A stretch of 64,000 nucleotides of DNA from Cohaesibacter sp. ES.047 (lineage in GTDB: Bacteria; Pseudomonadota; Alphaproteobacteria; Rhizobiales; Cohaesibacteraceae): the NCBI RefSeq assembly GCF_900215505.1, contig NZ_LT907844.1, forward strand, positions 1,646,501 to 1,710,500, given 5' to 3'. Below the pieces are notes generated by a model. The model saw only the letters and a program-made list of their open reading frames with translations. It made no database searches and was not told the origin of the DNA. Below, piece by piece: positions 1-10,174 of this stretch. The position numbers and the translations under genes were made by a program. Positions within the stretch are counted from its first letter, which is position 1, and every line of letters starts with the position of its first letter.

Positions 1-277
1 CCGGGGCAACAAAAATGCGGTGTGGTCGCTGTTGGATTGTAAGGCGACGTCAGTCTGGCTGTCCGGGGCTTTCTGTTCGGGCGCTCCCTTGCTTCATTCG
101 CCGGGACAGCAAACAGGAGCGGGCATAAATTCGCACCTTTTGAGCGGTGTCAGTTTCGAACCATCGTACTTTGGCTTATGCTGCCGTGCTCGTTAGGAGT
201 GCAACCGATGGCATGCAGACGTTCAATCGGATCAAGACCCAAAAGCCGGATCTAAAACACGAAGGAAGAACCGTCCC
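1..277. other. Leading non-coding stretch before the first gene
   Basis: No convincing coding sequence is seen on either strand. The last 20 or so bases hold a purine-rich ribosome binding site (GAAGGAAGAA) for the gene starting at 278. The rest presumably carries its promoter, but no clear -35/-10 pair stands out. Confidence 0.5.
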
Positions 278-3200
278 ATGCGCCGTCACATGATGATTTC
301 CAAGCGGTTCGCGCCTTTGTTCTGGACGCAGTATTTTTCTGCGTTCAACGACAATTTCCTGCGCTACTCGCTGATTTTTCTCATTATTGCAACCTTGCCT
401 GCCCAGCAGGGTGCCTCGCTGGTATCCCTTTCTGGCGCAGTCTTCATGCTGCCGTTTCTGCTGTTGTCTGCCCTTGGCGGCGAACTGGCTGATAAACATG
501 ACAAGGGGCGGATGGCCGAGAAGCTCAAGCTTGCCGAGATCGGTGCTGCCATCGTCGCGGTTATCGGCATTGCTCTTGGGTCCATCTGGATTTCCATGGC
601 GGCGCTGTTTCTGTTCGGCGTCGTGTCCGCGCTGTTCGGGCCGATCAAGTATGGCATTCTGCCCGATCATCTGCCGCGGCGGGAGCTGCCCGCGGCCAAT
701 GGCTGGGTTGAAGGAGCGACCTTCGTTGCCATCCTGACCGGCACGGTGGCCGCCGGTGTCGTGGCCAATGATGGGGTCGATGCGATCATCTTTGGTCCGC
801 TCATGCTGCTTCTTGCGGTTGGTTGCTGGCTGTTCAGTCGCCAGATCCCTGACACCGGGGCGGGGGATCCGGATCTGGTTATTAATCGCAACATTCTTGG
901 GTCCACATGGGCCTTGCTGAAGGAGCTGAAGGCAGACAAGCGCCTGTGGCGCGCCAGTCTCATCGTGTCATGGTTCTGGTTGCTCGGCGCGGTTCTGACC
1001 GCTTTGGTACCGACCTTTATCAGCCAGATCATGGGTGGCAGTCCGCAGGTCGTGACGGTCTATTCTCTGGTGTTTGCGGTCTCGGTTGCGGTTGGATCCG
1101 GTATTGCGGCCTGGCTGTGTGCTGGCCGGGTGGTTCTTCTGCCTGCTCCGCTTGGGGCTGCCATTGTTGCCTATTTTTCGCTACAACTGACGTGGAACCT
1201 GTCCAACATCAAGGCGCCGATTGAAGCGGTGGGCGTTGCTGATTTCTTCTCTCATCTGGTGGCGATCCGGGTGGCCATCGATCTTGCCGGGCTTGCCGTT
1301 GCCGGAGCCCTGATGGTGGTGCCATCCTTCACCGCGGTTCAGACTTGGGCGCGCAAGGATCACCGGGCCCGTGTGATCGCGGCGGTCAATATTCTCAATT
1401 CGGCCTTCATCTTTGCATCGGGTGCCCTTCTGGCTCTGGTGCAGTCACAAGGGGTCGAGATCGAGACAATCCTGTTGGTGCTCAGCGCAGCGAACGTCGT
1501 GGCGGCCTGGTTGATGATCCGCTATCTGCCCACGCATCCCATGTGGGATCTGGTCAATATCCTGTTTCGTACCTTCAGCCGTCTTGAAGTTGAGGGGCGG
1601 GAGAATCTGGAGAAGGCCGGAAAGGCTCCGATACTCGCGTTCAATCATGTGAGCTTTCTGGATGGGCCGCTCGCCATGGCCATCGCCGAGGCAGAGCCGG
1701 TGTTTGCGATTGATGCGCGCACGGCAAAATCATGGTGGATGCATCCGTTTCTGCGCTTTTGCAAATATCTGGTGCTCGAGCCGTCCCAACCCGTGGCGGT
1801 TCAATCACTGATGAAGGCCATTCAGAGTGGCAGTCCGATCGTGTTGTTTCCCGAAAACCGGGTGACCGATACGGGCGGTCTGATGAAGGTCTATGACGTT
1901 GCCGCCATGGCGGCTGACATGACGGGGGCCAAGGTGGTGCCGATCCGCATCGATGGTCTTGAGCGAAGCTATTCCTCCCGGATGGGGTCACGGCAGGTTA
2001 GGCGCACATTGTTCCCCAAGGTACGCGTAACCATCCTTGAGCCGCAGACGCTCAATGTGCGCAAAGAGCTCAAGGGGCGCAAACGGCGCATGGCGGCGGG
2101 TGCCGAGCTGCAGCACATGATGGGTGAACTGGTTTATCGGACCACCAATGTCGACAGGACTGTCGTGTCCAAGGTGATCAAGGTGGGGCGTAATCTGGGA
2201 ATGCGCCGGATAGCGGTGGAAGATCCATTTGCCGGACGTCTGAGCTACGGCAAGATGCTAACTGGAGTGCGGGTGCTTGGCGCACGGTTTGCTGCTGACT
2301 TTACCGATGAGGACCGGGTCGGGGTGATGATGCCCACGTCCAACGGTGCGATTCTTGTCATTCTTGCCATGATGTCGGCGGGCAAGGTGCCGGCATTGCT
2401 CAACTTCACAAGCGGTGTGAGCAGCTTGCTTGCAGCTTGCGAGGCAACGCAACTCACTGTGGTTCTGACCTCCCGGGCCTTTGTCGAGCAGGCAAAGCTT
2501 GAGACCGTCATTGAAGCGCTCGAGGACAAGGTACGGTTTGTCTATGTCGAGGACATTCGCGCCGGTCTGTCGTTTGGTGACAAGGTGGCGGGCCTGTGGC
2601 GGCGCAAAAAGCCGGTTGTGGAGCGGCAGGCCGATGATCCGGCTGTCGTGCTGTTCACATCCGGGTCTGAAGGGGTGCCAAAGGGGGTGGTGCTGACGCA
2701 CCGGAACCTTCTCGCCAATGCGGCACAAGCCGGAGCGAGCATCGATCTGACCATGGATGACAGGGTGTTCAATCTGTTGCCGGTGTTCCACTGCTTTGGG
2801 TTGACTGCAGGGACAATCCTGCCGCTTGTTCGGGGCATGCCGATCTATTTCTATCCCTCGCCGCTGCATTATCGGGTGATACCAGAGCTGATCTACGGCT
2901 CCAATGCGACCATTCTTTTCGGCACGGATACCTTTCTGAATGGCTATGCGCGCACGGCCCATCCCTTTGATTTTCGCTCTATACGCTATTGCGTCGCCGG
3001 GGCCGAACCAGTGAAAGCCTCGACGCGTCACACCTTTGTCAATCGCTTCGGTCTGCGCATCCTCGAAGGCTATGGTGTTACGGAATGCTCGCCGGTGCTC
3101 TCGCTCAATACACCGATGTTCAGCAAGGTCGGATCGGTCGGCAAGGCACTGCCCGGTATCGAAACGCGCCTTGAAGCCGTGCCGGGCGTGAAGGAAGGCG

Positions 3201-3682
3201 GGCGGCTGCTCGTCAGGGGTGCCAATGTGATGGCGGGCTATTTGCGCGTCGAAAATCCCGGTGTGTTGGAACCGCCCAAGGATGGCTGGCATGATACGGG
3301 CGACATCGTCACGATTGATGAGGATGGCTACATTACGATCATCGGTCGAGCCAAGCGGTTTGCCGAAATTGCCGGTGAGAAGGTCTCTCTTGCTGCCATC
3401 GAACGTCTGGCAGATGAATTGTGGCCCGATTCCACTTCGGCGACCGCCATCTTGCCCGATCCCAAGCGGGGCGAGCGGATTGTCATGATGACCGACAATG
3501 TCGATGCCGACCGGACCCAGTTTGCAGCCTATGTGCGCAAGACGGGCGGCATGGATTTCATGGTTCCATCCGAAATCGTCATTCAGGATGTTCCGGTTCT
3601 GGGAACGGGCAAGGTAGACTATGTTTCGGTTCAGAAGATGATGGATCTCAGGGCGCTTGGCGGAGCTGACGCCAAATCATGA
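278..3682 (+). CDS. aas: LplT-PlsC-acyl-ACP synthetase fusion (lysophospholipid transporter / acyltransferase / acyl-ACP ligase)
   Basis: This 1134-residue protein joins three modules. Residues about 1-410 form an MFS-type transporter with about a dozen hydrophobic segments, like LplT, which flips lysophospholipids across the inner membrane. Residues about 430-630 form a PlsC-type acyltransferase, with the catalytic HX4D motif in NHVSFLD near residue 456 and a substrate motif FPENRVTDTGG further on. Residues about 660-1120 form an AMP-binding ligase with the P-loop LFTSGSEGVPKG near residue 790 and the late GRAKRFAEIAGEKVS motif. In E. coli LplT and Aas are separate; together they reacylate lyso-PE in the inner membrane. 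Fused forms are known in many proteobacteria. The start at 278 is backed by GAAGGAAGAA upstream, though in-frame ATGs at 290 and 293 are possible. It appears to be a single-gene unit. Confidence 0.9.
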   Translation: MRRHMMISKRFAPLFWTQYFSAFNDNFLRYSLIFLIIATLPAQQGASLVSLSGAVFMLPFLLLSALGGELADKHDKGRMAEKLKLAEIGAAIVAVIGIALGSIWISMAALFLFGVVSALFGPIKYGILPDHLPRRELPAANGWVEGATFVAILTGTVAAGVVANDGVDAIIFGPLMLLLAVGCWLFSRQIPDTGAGDPDLVINRNILGSTWALLKELKADKRLWRASLIVSWFWLLGAVLTALVPTFISQIMGGSPQVVTVYSLVFAVSVAVGSGIAAWLCAGRVVLLPAPLGAAIVAYFSLQLTWNLSNIKAPIEAVGVADFFSHLVAIRVAIDLAGLAVAGALMVVPSFTAVQTWARKDHRARVIAAVNILNSAFIFASGALLALVQSQGVEIETILLVLSAANVVAAWLMIRYLPTHPMWDLVNILFRTFSRLEVEGRENLEKAGKAPILAFNHVSFLDGPLAMAIAEAEPVFAIDARTAKSWWMHPFLRFCKYLVLEPSQPVAVQSLMKAIQSGSPIVLFPENRVTDTGGLMKVYDVAAMAADMTGAKVVPIRIDGLERSYSSRMGSRQVRRTLFPKVRVTILEPQTLNVRKELKGRKRRMAAGAELQHMMGELVYRTTNVDRTVVSKVIKVGRNLGMRRIAVEDPFAGRLSYGKMLTGVRVLGARFAADFTDEDRVGVMMPTSNGAILVILAMMSAGKVPALLNFTSGVSSLLAACEATQLTVVLTSRAFVEQAKLETVIEALEDKVRFVYVEDIRAGLSFGDKVAGLWRRKKPVVERQADDPAVVLFTSGSEGVPKGVVLTHRNLLANAAQAGASIDLTMDDRVFNLLPVFHCFGLTAGTILPLVRGMPIYFYPSPLHYRVIPELIYGSNATILFGTDTFLNGYARTAHPFDFRSIRYCVAGAEPVKASTRHTFVNRFGLRILEGYGVTECSPVLSLNTPMFSKVGSVGKALPGIETRLEAVPGVKEGGRLLVRGANVMAGYLRVENPGVLEPPKDGWHDTGDIVTIDEDGYITIIGRAKRFAEIAGEKVSLAAIERLADELWPDSTSATAILPDPKRGERIVMMTDNVDADRTQFAAYVRKTGGMDFMVPSEIVIQDVPVLGTGKVDYVSVQKMMDLRALGGADAKS

Positions 3683-3819
3683 GCCCATGGTAAAATGCTT
3701 TAGGCATAACTACTTAGATCTATCCCAAAGTCTGTGAATTCTGATCGTTATATCCAAATCACCTTATAAAATGAAGGTTTGCAGGCCGTTCCTTTACGCT
3801 TTGTTCAAACTCCACGAAC

Positions 3820-3839
3820 ATTGTACATTGGCATACAAT
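3820..3839. promoter_or_regulatory. Inverted repeat just upstream of the first chemoreceptor gene
   Basis: ATTGTA at 3820-3825 and TACAAT at 3834-3839 form a perfect 6-bp inverted repeat with an 8-nt spacer. It ends a few bases before the ribosome binding site of the gene at 3853. It could be a regulator site or a leader hairpin; no family is assigned. Confidence 0.3.
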
Positions 3840-3852
3840 TGGAGTGGCCAAC

Positions 3853-6285
3853 ATGCTCAAAAGACTCACAGATTTGAAATTTTCGTTCAAGGTTGGCGGC
3901 GGTTTTGCTGTCATGATGGTTCTGACCGCTTTGGTCGGGATTGTTGGAATATTGGCGATTGTCAATTCCAAGACACAGTCTACGATCAACGAAGAATCCA
4001 TCGCAGTGCTCGATGTCCTGCAAGATGTCTCGAGCAAGCGTGAGGGCTACCTTTCCAAAAACACGGCAGAAAATGCAGACCTCGTTCTCGCAGGGATCTC
4101 ATCTCTTGATGGTCGACTTCAGGAGCTTTCCGTCTCGCTTGCCGATCAGGCAGGGGCGACCGAGAAATTGGCGCAGGCGCGTCAGTCTGTGGGCGGTCTG
4201 GAAAACCAATTCAATGCCATGACAGTTCTGATGGATCAGCAACACAAACGCTCACAGCATTTGCTGAACAGCGTCGCTCAGTTGGTGAGTGGCACTGAGA
4301 TCATCACGAAGCAGCTTGAAGAAATGAAGAGCGAAGCTCAGCTTGTTGCTCAAAAAGCGAGTCAGGACAGTGTCCAGGCTGAAAGCATCGTTCGCATCGT
4401 CACCGAAATCAAGGACGAGGCGATCTCACTTGAGCGCAATCTGGCCAAGGAAAAAGATTCCAAGGATCAATACAAGTGGAAGAGCTTTGCGGTTAAGGCC
4501 GATTTGCTTGCGAAAATGGGTGATAATGCCAGCAAGATAGAACTATCGAGACTTGATTCCTCCCTCCTTACGATCCTGTCCGAACGGGCAGCCAGCTTGC
4601 GTCAGATTCTGACCGAAGTATCTGATAATCTCAACAATTATTCAGAGAAGGCCGTTGAGCAGCGCAACAGTGTTGGTCGCTTTGCTTCTGCGCTTGCTTC
4701 CGTGTCTAACTCCATTCGCCGTACGGTTTACAAGGTGCTTGACGAGACACGAGCCGAAGCGAAAACTCAAAATGATAAGTTGAATTTTATCAACAGGTTG
4801 ACGGGTAGAGCAGCCGTTGTCTACACAGGCGCGCTCGATACCAAGGCTGTGTCTTTGGAATTCTTCTCCAGTGATAACAATCTGACCAAACCTGATATTT
4901 TGGCGAAGATCGATGGCTTCCGCAAGTCGGGTCAAGTGCTGAAAACGAGTTCGGGCTCTTTGCCGGAAGTCAAAAAGATTTCTGAAGCGATCTTGCTGGA
5001 AATCGATGATTACGAGACCGAATTTGTTCGAATGGCCGAAGGGGCGAAAAAGGCCGAGGTCCAGCGGGCACAGCTGATTGCCCTTTCCGGAAAAGTTCAA
5101 ACCATCATCAACGCGCTGGTTCAGGAGCAGTCCCATCTGGCCATGACCGCTGCGGATACCATGATGGTGTCCATCGGGCTGGCTGTGCTGATTGCTCTGT
5201 TGATTGGAGCCACGTTCGCCGTGGTGATCACTCTTGCGGTGACGCGTCCGATCGGGTCTTTGACCGATGTGATGACGACCCTTGCTGGTGGCAACCTTGA
5301 TGTGGACATCAAGGGAGCGGAGCGTAAGGACGAAATCGGCAATATGAGCCGGGCCGTTCAGGTGTTCCGCGACAATGCCAGCGAGCGGATGCAACTGGAA
5401 AAGGCCAACAAGGCAGAAGAAGCCAAGCAGCGTGAACGGCAGAGCCGGATCGAGAGCATGATCGCTTCGTTCGAAACCCGCATGCAGACCCTCTTGTCTG
5501 GTGTCAGCCAAACCGCCAGCACGATGGAGGGCACGGCGACGTCGCTCACCGATATCGCCAACCAGAGCGCAGATCAGGCTCAGAACACCGCTGTGGCCAG
5601 CCAGAACGCTCTGGATAGTGTGCAGAGTGTGTCCGGCGCAGCTGAAGAGCTTGCCTCTTCCATCAATGAGATTGGTCAGCAAGTGCAGCGGACCGAGGCC
5701 ATCGTGCGCAATGCCCGGTCCTCAAGCGAAGAGACCAACGAGAAAGTGACCGCTCTGGCCAATGCTGCCAGCAAGATCGGCGAAGTCGTCAATCTTATTC
5801 AGGATATTGCCGAACAGACAAACCTGCTGGCGCTCAATGCCACGATAGAGGCAGCGCGTGCAGGGGATGCAGGTAAAGGCTTTGCGGTTGTTGCAGCAGA
5901 AGTGAAAAACCTTGCTAACCAGACCTCGAAAGCAACCGAGGAAATCGGCAGTCAGATTTCCGCTATTCAGGGGTCTACAGACGCCGCCGTTTCGTCCATC
6001 GCCGCGATTGTGTCCACCATGGAAGAGGCCGATTCCTACACGACGGCGATTTCTTCGGCGGTTACTCAGCAGAATGCGGCAACCGGCGAAATCTCCGGCA
6101 ACGTGCAGACCGCAGCTTCCGGGACGCTTTCGGTGCAGAACAACATGGAGAGCCTGTCTCAAGCCGTCGAGCTGACCCGCACGTCTTCGGGCGAGGTTCT
6201 GGATGCCTCCGTCAGCCTTGGGCAGAAAACCCAGCAGCTTCAGCAGGAAATTTCTGCCTTCCTTCGGGATGTCTCTGCAGCCTGA
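3853..6285 (+). CDS. Methyl-accepting chemotaxis protein with large helical periplasmic domain
   Basis: Chemoreceptor of about 810 residues. A membrane segment near residues 20-40 is followed by a roughly 400-residue, mostly helical periplasmic region, a second membrane segment ([20 protein letters not shown]), a HAMP linker beginning [11 protein letters not shown], and a cytoplasmic signalling domain with the hairpin tip [20 protein letters not shown]. The ligand is not predictable; the long helical sensor could be of the helical bimodular type. It lacks a C-terminal CheR/CheB tethering pentapeptide (it ends RDVSAA). An in-frame GTG lies at 3844, but ATG 3853 is preferred because GGAG at 3841-3844 is then spaced correctly. 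No che genes lie nearby, so it must feed a chemotaxis pathway encoded elsewhere. Confidence 0.9.
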   Translation: MLKRLTDLKFSFKVGGGFAVMMVLTALVGIVGILAIVNSKTQSTINEESIAVLDVLQDVSSKREGYLSKNTAENADLVLAGISSLDGRLQELSVSLADQAGATEKLAQARQSVGGLENQFNAMTVLMDQQHKRSQHLLNSVAQLVSGTEIITKQLEEMKSEAQLVAQKASQDSVQAESIVRIVTEIKDEAISLERNLAKEKDSKDQYKWKSFAVKADLLAKMGDNASKIELSRLDSSLLTILSERAASLRQILTEVSDNLNNYSEKAVEQRNSVGRFASALASVSNSIRRTVYKVLDETRAEAKTQNDKLNFINRLTGRAAVVYTGALDTKAVSLEFFSSDNNLTKPDILAKIDGFRKSGQVLKTSSGSLPEVKKISEAILLEIDDYETEFVRMAEGAKKAEVQRAQLIALSGKVQTIINALVQEQSHLAMTAADTMMVSIGLAVLIALLIGATFAVVITLAVTRPIGSLTDVMTTLAGGNLDVDIKGAERKDEIGNMSRAVQVFRDNASERMQLEKANKAEEAKQRERQSRIESMIASFETRMQTLLSGVSQTASTMEGTATSLTDIANQSADQAQNTAVASQNALDSVQSVSGAAEELASSINEIGQQVQRTEAIVRNARSSSEETNEKVTALANAASKIGEVVNLIQDIAEQTNLLALNATIEAARAGDAGKGFAVVAAEVKNLANQTSKATEEIGSQISAIQGSTDAAVSSIAAIVSTMEEADSYTTAISSAVTQQNAATGEISGNVQTAASGTLSVQNNMESLSQAVELTRTSSGEVLDASVSLGQKTQQLQQEISAFLRDVSAA

Positions 6286-6498
6286 TCGGTCTGCAAACAA
6301 GCAAACAAATGGAGTGAGGTGTCCCTTGGGCATCTCACTTTTTTATTTCTGCCGCCGTGGGGCGGTCATCGAACAGCCCTTTGGGCTGGGCCTGCTCCTG
6401 TTTGCTGTGAGCTTTGTGTGTTTTCTCGCATACTCTTTCGGTGTGGATCTGATACGATCCCGACACAGTTGCAGTTTTGAATCTCGGAAGGAAAAGCC

Positions 6499-7506
6499 AT
6501 GTCTAAAGAACGGTTCGGTGAAATGCCGGATGGTACACCGATTGATTGTATCACGATTTCCGGGGGCGGATTGACAGCGAAGGTCCTGACCTATGGAGCG
6601 ATCATTCAGGACTTGCGCCTTGAGGGTCACGACAAGGCGCTGGTGCTGGGATATGAGACCCTTGAGCCGTATCTGACCGATTCCCCCTATTTCGGGGCCA
6701 CAGTCGGACGCGTCGGGAACCGCATCCGTGATGGTCATCTGGAAATCGACGGCAAGACCTATCAGCTTGACATCAACTTCGTGGGCAAGCACACCCTGCA
6801 TGGCGGCACGGTGGGCATGAGCCAGAAGGTCTGGCGTGTCGAATGGATCAAGCCGGATGCCGTCCAGCTCTCGGTTGAACTGCCCGATGGCGAGATGGGC
6901 TTCCCGGGAACCCTGTCCATTGTGCAGACCTACAGCCTCAAGGAAGGCGGTGTGCTTGATCTTGATCTGACCGCTCACACCGACAAGACCACGGTGTGCA
7001 ACCTGGCCCATCACAGCTATTTCAACCTTGATGGCTCTGCGACCATTCACGATCACGTCCTGCAGGTGAACGGGGATCGCTATACGGTTTCGGATGAAGA
7101 GTGCATTCCGTCCGGCGAAATTGCGTCGCTTGATGGTCACCCGCTCGACTTCCGCAAGCCCAAGCGCGTTGGTGATGTGATTGCCATCACATCGATCATC
7201 GACAACAATATCTGTTGTGAAGAGGGTGCTGGTACGCTGCGTAAGCTGGCCGCTTTGTCGAGCCCGAAATCGGGGGTTTCCGTTGAGGTTATGAGCACCG
7301 AGCCGGGGCTTCAGATCTATGACGGCATTCATATCAAGACCGACGTGCCCGGGCTTGACGGGTTCAAGATGGGTACCAACGCGGCCTTTTGCATGGAACC
7401 CCAGATCTGGCCGGATGCGGTGCATCACGCCAATTTCCCGCAGCCGATCCTTCGGCCCGGAGAGACCTATCATCAACACACGCAGTACGTCTTCTCCAAG
7501 GCCTGA
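6499..7506 (+). CDS. galM: Aldose 1-epimerase (galactose mutarotase)
   Basis: 335 residues, the usual size for GalM. It interconverts alpha and beta anomers of aldohexoses such as galactose or glucose, feeding sugar catabolism. Recognisable family elements are the early FGATVGRVGNRI segment, the HTLHGG loop, the catalytic-histidine region NLAHHSYFNLDGS and the late TEPGLQIYDG stretch that precedes the catalytic Glu region. The start ATG is preceded by GGAAGGAAAAG. It stands alone between two chemoreceptor genes, with its own terminator downstream. No galactose operon is visible around it, so its specific sugar is not determined. Confidence 0.92.
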   Translation: MSKERFGEMPDGTPIDCITISGGGLTAKVLTYGAIIQDLRLEGHDKALVLGYETLEPYLTDSPYFGATVGRVGNRIRDGHLEIDGKTYQLDINFVGKHTLHGGTVGMSQKVWRVEWIKPDAVQLSVELPDGEMGFPGTLSIVQTYSLKEGGVLDLDLTAHTDKTTVCNLAHHSYFNLDGSATIHDHVLQVNGDRYTVSDEECIPSGEIASLDGHPLDFRKPKRVGDVIAITSIIDNNICCEEGAGTLRKLAALSSPKSGVSVEVMSTEPGLQIYDGIHIKTDVPGLDGFKMGTNAAFCMEPQIWPDAVHHANFPQPILRPGETYHQHTQYVFSKA

Positions 7507-7537
7507 GCATTCAAGCGAAATGCCGACTTAATCAAGC

Positions 7538-7570
7538 AAAAGCCGCCCTCATGCTGTGAGGGCGGCTTTT
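7538..7570. terminator. Strong rho-independent terminator between galM and the second chemoreceptor
   Basis: A perfect 10-bp stem (AGCCGCCCTC at 7541-7550 with GAGGGCGGCT at 7558-7567) with a 7-nt loop is flanked by AAAA on the left and TTTT on the right. It can therefore terminate both galM and the convergent chemoreceptor gene. Confidence 0.9.
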
Positions 7571-7635
7571 CATCTTTTCGGCGAGCAGCCTTGCTCTGGT
7601 CTTTGCCCAGTGCTGCGCACTCCGATGCTGAGGGG

Positions 7636-9693
7636 TCAGGCGGCGGCGACCTTTTGCAGGAAGTCGTCGATCACATTGCGCATGTCATGGGCGACATCGG
7701 CCACGGTTCGGGACGCGCTCTCCACTTCATGGGACGATTGCATCGTCTGCTCAGCAGATTGTGCTACGCCGGAGATGTTGCCGACGATGTCCTGAGTGCG
7801 GTCCGCTGCTTCATGGATGTTGTGGGAGATCTCGCTGGTCGATGCATTCTGTTCATGGACAGCGGCACTGATGGCGGTGGTGAATTCGCTGATCTCGCCC
7901 ATCTTGGTTGCGATGGCGCGAATGGCTTCCATCGAGTCGGTGCTGGACCTTTGAATTGCCTGAATGCGTGTCTCGATGTCTTTGGTGGCCTGACCGGTCT
8001 GATGGGCCAGATTCTTGACCTCGGCCGCTACAACTGCGAAGCCCTTGCCGGTTTCACCTGCACGGGCCGCTTCGATGGTCGCATTGAGGGCCAAAAGATT
8101 GGTCTGTTCGGCAATGTCGCGGATCAGAGAAATGACTTCGCCTATGTGTTCCGCCGCGCTTGCAAGCCCTGCAACCTTCTTGTCGGTCTCGCGGGCTTCA
8201 TCCGTTGCTGCTGATACCAGATCATTGGTGCGCACCACCTGCTCACCGATCTCTGCGATCGAGGCCGTCATTTCGGTGCTTGCCGCGGCCATCGTCTGGA
8301 CGCTTTCGGCGGAACTGGCTGACGCTTCGTCTGCCGAACGCGCCTGTTCTGATGTTGCCGAGGAAATGTTGTTCAAGGCAACCGCCGACGCCTGCATGGT
8401 CGATGCGTGGGTCGATACTGTCTCAAGGGATTGCTGGATCTTCGAGCGGAAGTCGGCAAACAGGGCATCAATCGTTTCCTGACGCTTGAGTTGTTGCTCG
8501 ATATGCTCCTTGCTTTCCTGCTCCAGTTTTCGCCGGGCGGCGGCATTGTCCTTGAAGATTGAAACGGCACGCGACATGGCGCCGATCTCGTCTTGTCTGT
8601 TCACGCCGTTGGCTTCGACTGTGAGGTCGTCTTCAGCAATGCGCAGCATCGCGGAGGTCAGGTTCCTGAGCGGCCGGGTCAGCACTCTGCTCAAGGCGAC
8701 CATCAAAAGGCCGATGGTCAACAGGAAGAAGGCGATCTTGGAGCCAAGGCCCATCCACGAAGCGGTCTCACGGGTGCTGTCGAGTTCAGCCTTGGCCGCG
8801 CTCATGGTGGCATTGTAGTCTCTTGTCTGGGCTTCGGCGTCGGCCTTCTGTTGCTCGCTTTGTGCAACAAGGCTGGCCTGCTCGGCTTCGAGTGTCTTGG
8901 TAAGCTGACCGATCTGTTGCTCGGACTTGGCACGAAGGACGAGCAACTCCTCATTTGGTACTGCAACCTCAAGAATGCCGCGCACTGGTTGGGCTGGGTC
9001 ATGGCAGCTTTGGCAATCCTCGTCATTCTTCAGAATGAAGTAGGAATAGGCGATGGGGATCGTGTTGCCGTCCTCGTCCTTGATCTCTGCTTCAAGGCTC
9101 TCGTGGTTTGAGTTCTTGGACAAGGCCTGCTTGAGGGTTTTCATACGGTTTGAGGGAATGGTAACGGCTTTTTCAGCGTCCCGCGGTTCATAAACCTCAG
9201 CATCGATGAAGCGATTGACCGCCTCGATGGTCTTGTTGTCACGGAACGCCAGTTCACCGCTGTCTCGCCAGATGTTGATCGCGGCGATCTGGTCATTCTC
9301 GAGCAATGTGTCGATCTGATCGAGGGCTGTTTCGGCCTCGCCGGACAGCATTGACGCTCGCACCAGAGATGCCACGGACATGGAAATGCCGTACCGCTCG
9401 CCATCAAGATAGGCTTGCTTGCGTTCGCTGACCGCTTTGAGTTCATGAGACGCAAGGGCATGGTTCACATGCTGATTTTCGGCCTTGGAATCAAGCAGGC
9501 CGTTCAACAGTTTTTGGATCTGGGCGTCCTTCTGTGAAACAACCGAGCGCATCTGTTCGCTGAGGGCTTCCGTACTTTCGTAAACACTGCTGCTGATCGA
9601 CTGATTGAGCAGCGTGTCAGCAATGAAGACAAAGGCGACCAATGTGAAAACGGTCGCGATAATTTTCATGCTGAGTGATCTGAATTTGCTCAT
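7636..9693 (-). CDS. Methyl-accepting chemotaxis protein with periplasmic haem c motif
   Basis: About 685 residues from the preferred start MSKFRSLS at 9693; a longer in-frame ATG at 9741 is less likely because GGGGGG sits upstream of 9693. An N-terminal membrane anchor ([19 protein letters not shown]) is followed by a periplasmic domain of roughly 300 residues, a second membrane segment, HAMP ([11 protein letters not shown]) and the signalling tip [20 protein letters not shown]. The periplasmic domain contains CQSCH (bases 9001-9015), the attachment motif for a covalently bound c-type haem. Haem c-binding chemoreceptors such as DcrA of Desulfovibrio sense oxygen or redox state; this role is inferred here. 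It lies opposite to galM, with no che genes nearby. Confidence 0.9.
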   Translation of the reverse strand: MSKFRSLSMKIIATVFTLVAFVFIADTLLNQSISSSVYESTEALSEQMRSVVSQKDAQIQKLLNGLLDSKAENQHVNHALASHELKAVSERKQAYLDGERYGISMSVASLVRASMLSGEAETALDQIDTLLENDQIAAINIWRDSGELAFRDNKTIEAVNRFIDAEVYEPRDAEKAVTIPSNRMKTLKQALSKNSNHESLEAEIKDEDGNTIPIAYSYFILKNDEDCQSCHDPAQPVRGILEVAVPNEELLVLRAKSEQQIGQLTKTLEAEQASLVAQSEQQKADAEAQTRDYNATMSAAKAELDSTRETASWMGLGSKIAFFLLTIGLLMVALSRVLTRPLRNLTSAMLRIAEDDLTVEANGVNRQDEIGAMSRAVSIFKDNAAARRKLEQESKEHIEQQLKRQETIDALFADFRSKIQQSLETVSTHASTMQASAVALNNISSATSEQARSADEASASSAESVQTMAAASTEMTASIAEIGEQVVRTNDLVSAATDEARETDKKVAGLASAAEHIGEVISLIRDIAEQTNLLALNATIEAARAGETGKGFAVVAAEVKNLAHQTGQATKDIETRIQAIQRSSTDSMEAIRAIATKMGEISEFTTAISAAVHEQNASTSEISHNIHEAADRTQDIVGNISGVAQSAEQTMQSSHEVESASRTVADVAHDMRNVIDDFLQKVAAA

Positions 9694-10174
9694 CTGGGCG
9701 ACGTCCCCCCGTAAATTCTTTTGTTCGTGAATCGCGGTCAAAATGGCGAGCTTCAGAACTTCATGATGTCTGAAAGTAATAGAGCATTAATTAGATAAAA
9801 TATTCTTAAGCAGAACTACGGTTATTGAGCAGAATTGGCGGAAAGCCTTGCCTTTTTGGACGCACTTGTCCCGTTTCCTAGAACTCTTCGACTTTTGTTT
9901 GATAGTCGATTTGCCGCACGTAGTTTCGCGATGGGACAGGGTTTTGCACAATGTCGTCCTGAATGTGTGAGCCTCCATTCTCACTGCTGATTAGCCCTTT
10001 TGCGATTGCTTTGGGCCTTGGATGAGCGGGCTTTTCCTTTTGATATTTGTACAAGTCTCAGCGTGGCTGTGTCCTGTCAGAGGGCAAATTCCCAAAAGAG
10101 CAAGGGTGATTGTTACGCAAGTGTCATGAACGGCTCCTAGGTTGCGGCCATCATCTTGATCGGGAGTTTCAGTG
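9694..10174. other. Divergent intergenic region between chemoreceptor and alkaline phosphatase genes
   Basis: Roughly 480 bases with no supported gene. Short ORFs on the minus strand here lack family features. The part near 9780-9820 is AT-rich and probably holds the chemoreceptor promoter. A Pho-box-like element at 10110-10127 lies on the phosphatase side. Confidence 0.5.
10110..10127 (+). promoter_or_regulatory. Candidate Pho box upstream of alkaline phosphatase
   Basis: TTGTTAC-GCAA-GTGTCAT matches the PhoB direct-repeat layout CTGTCAT-N4-CTGTCAT with 4 of 7 and 6 of 7 bases. It lies 48 bp before the phosphatase start, a sensible distance. The first half is weak, so this is a candidate only. 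Confidence 0.4.

Noticed and set aside
2258-3292. Minus-strand frame of 344 residues opposite the ligase module
   Set aside because: Antisense shadow with no recognisable domain.
4642-5682. Minus-strand frame of 346 residues opposite the first chemoreceptor
   Set aside because: Antisense shadow of the signalling domain.
9787-9984. 65-residue minus-strand frame in the chemoreceptor-phoA gap
   Set aside because: Composition is unlike a folded protein and there is no ribosome binding site.
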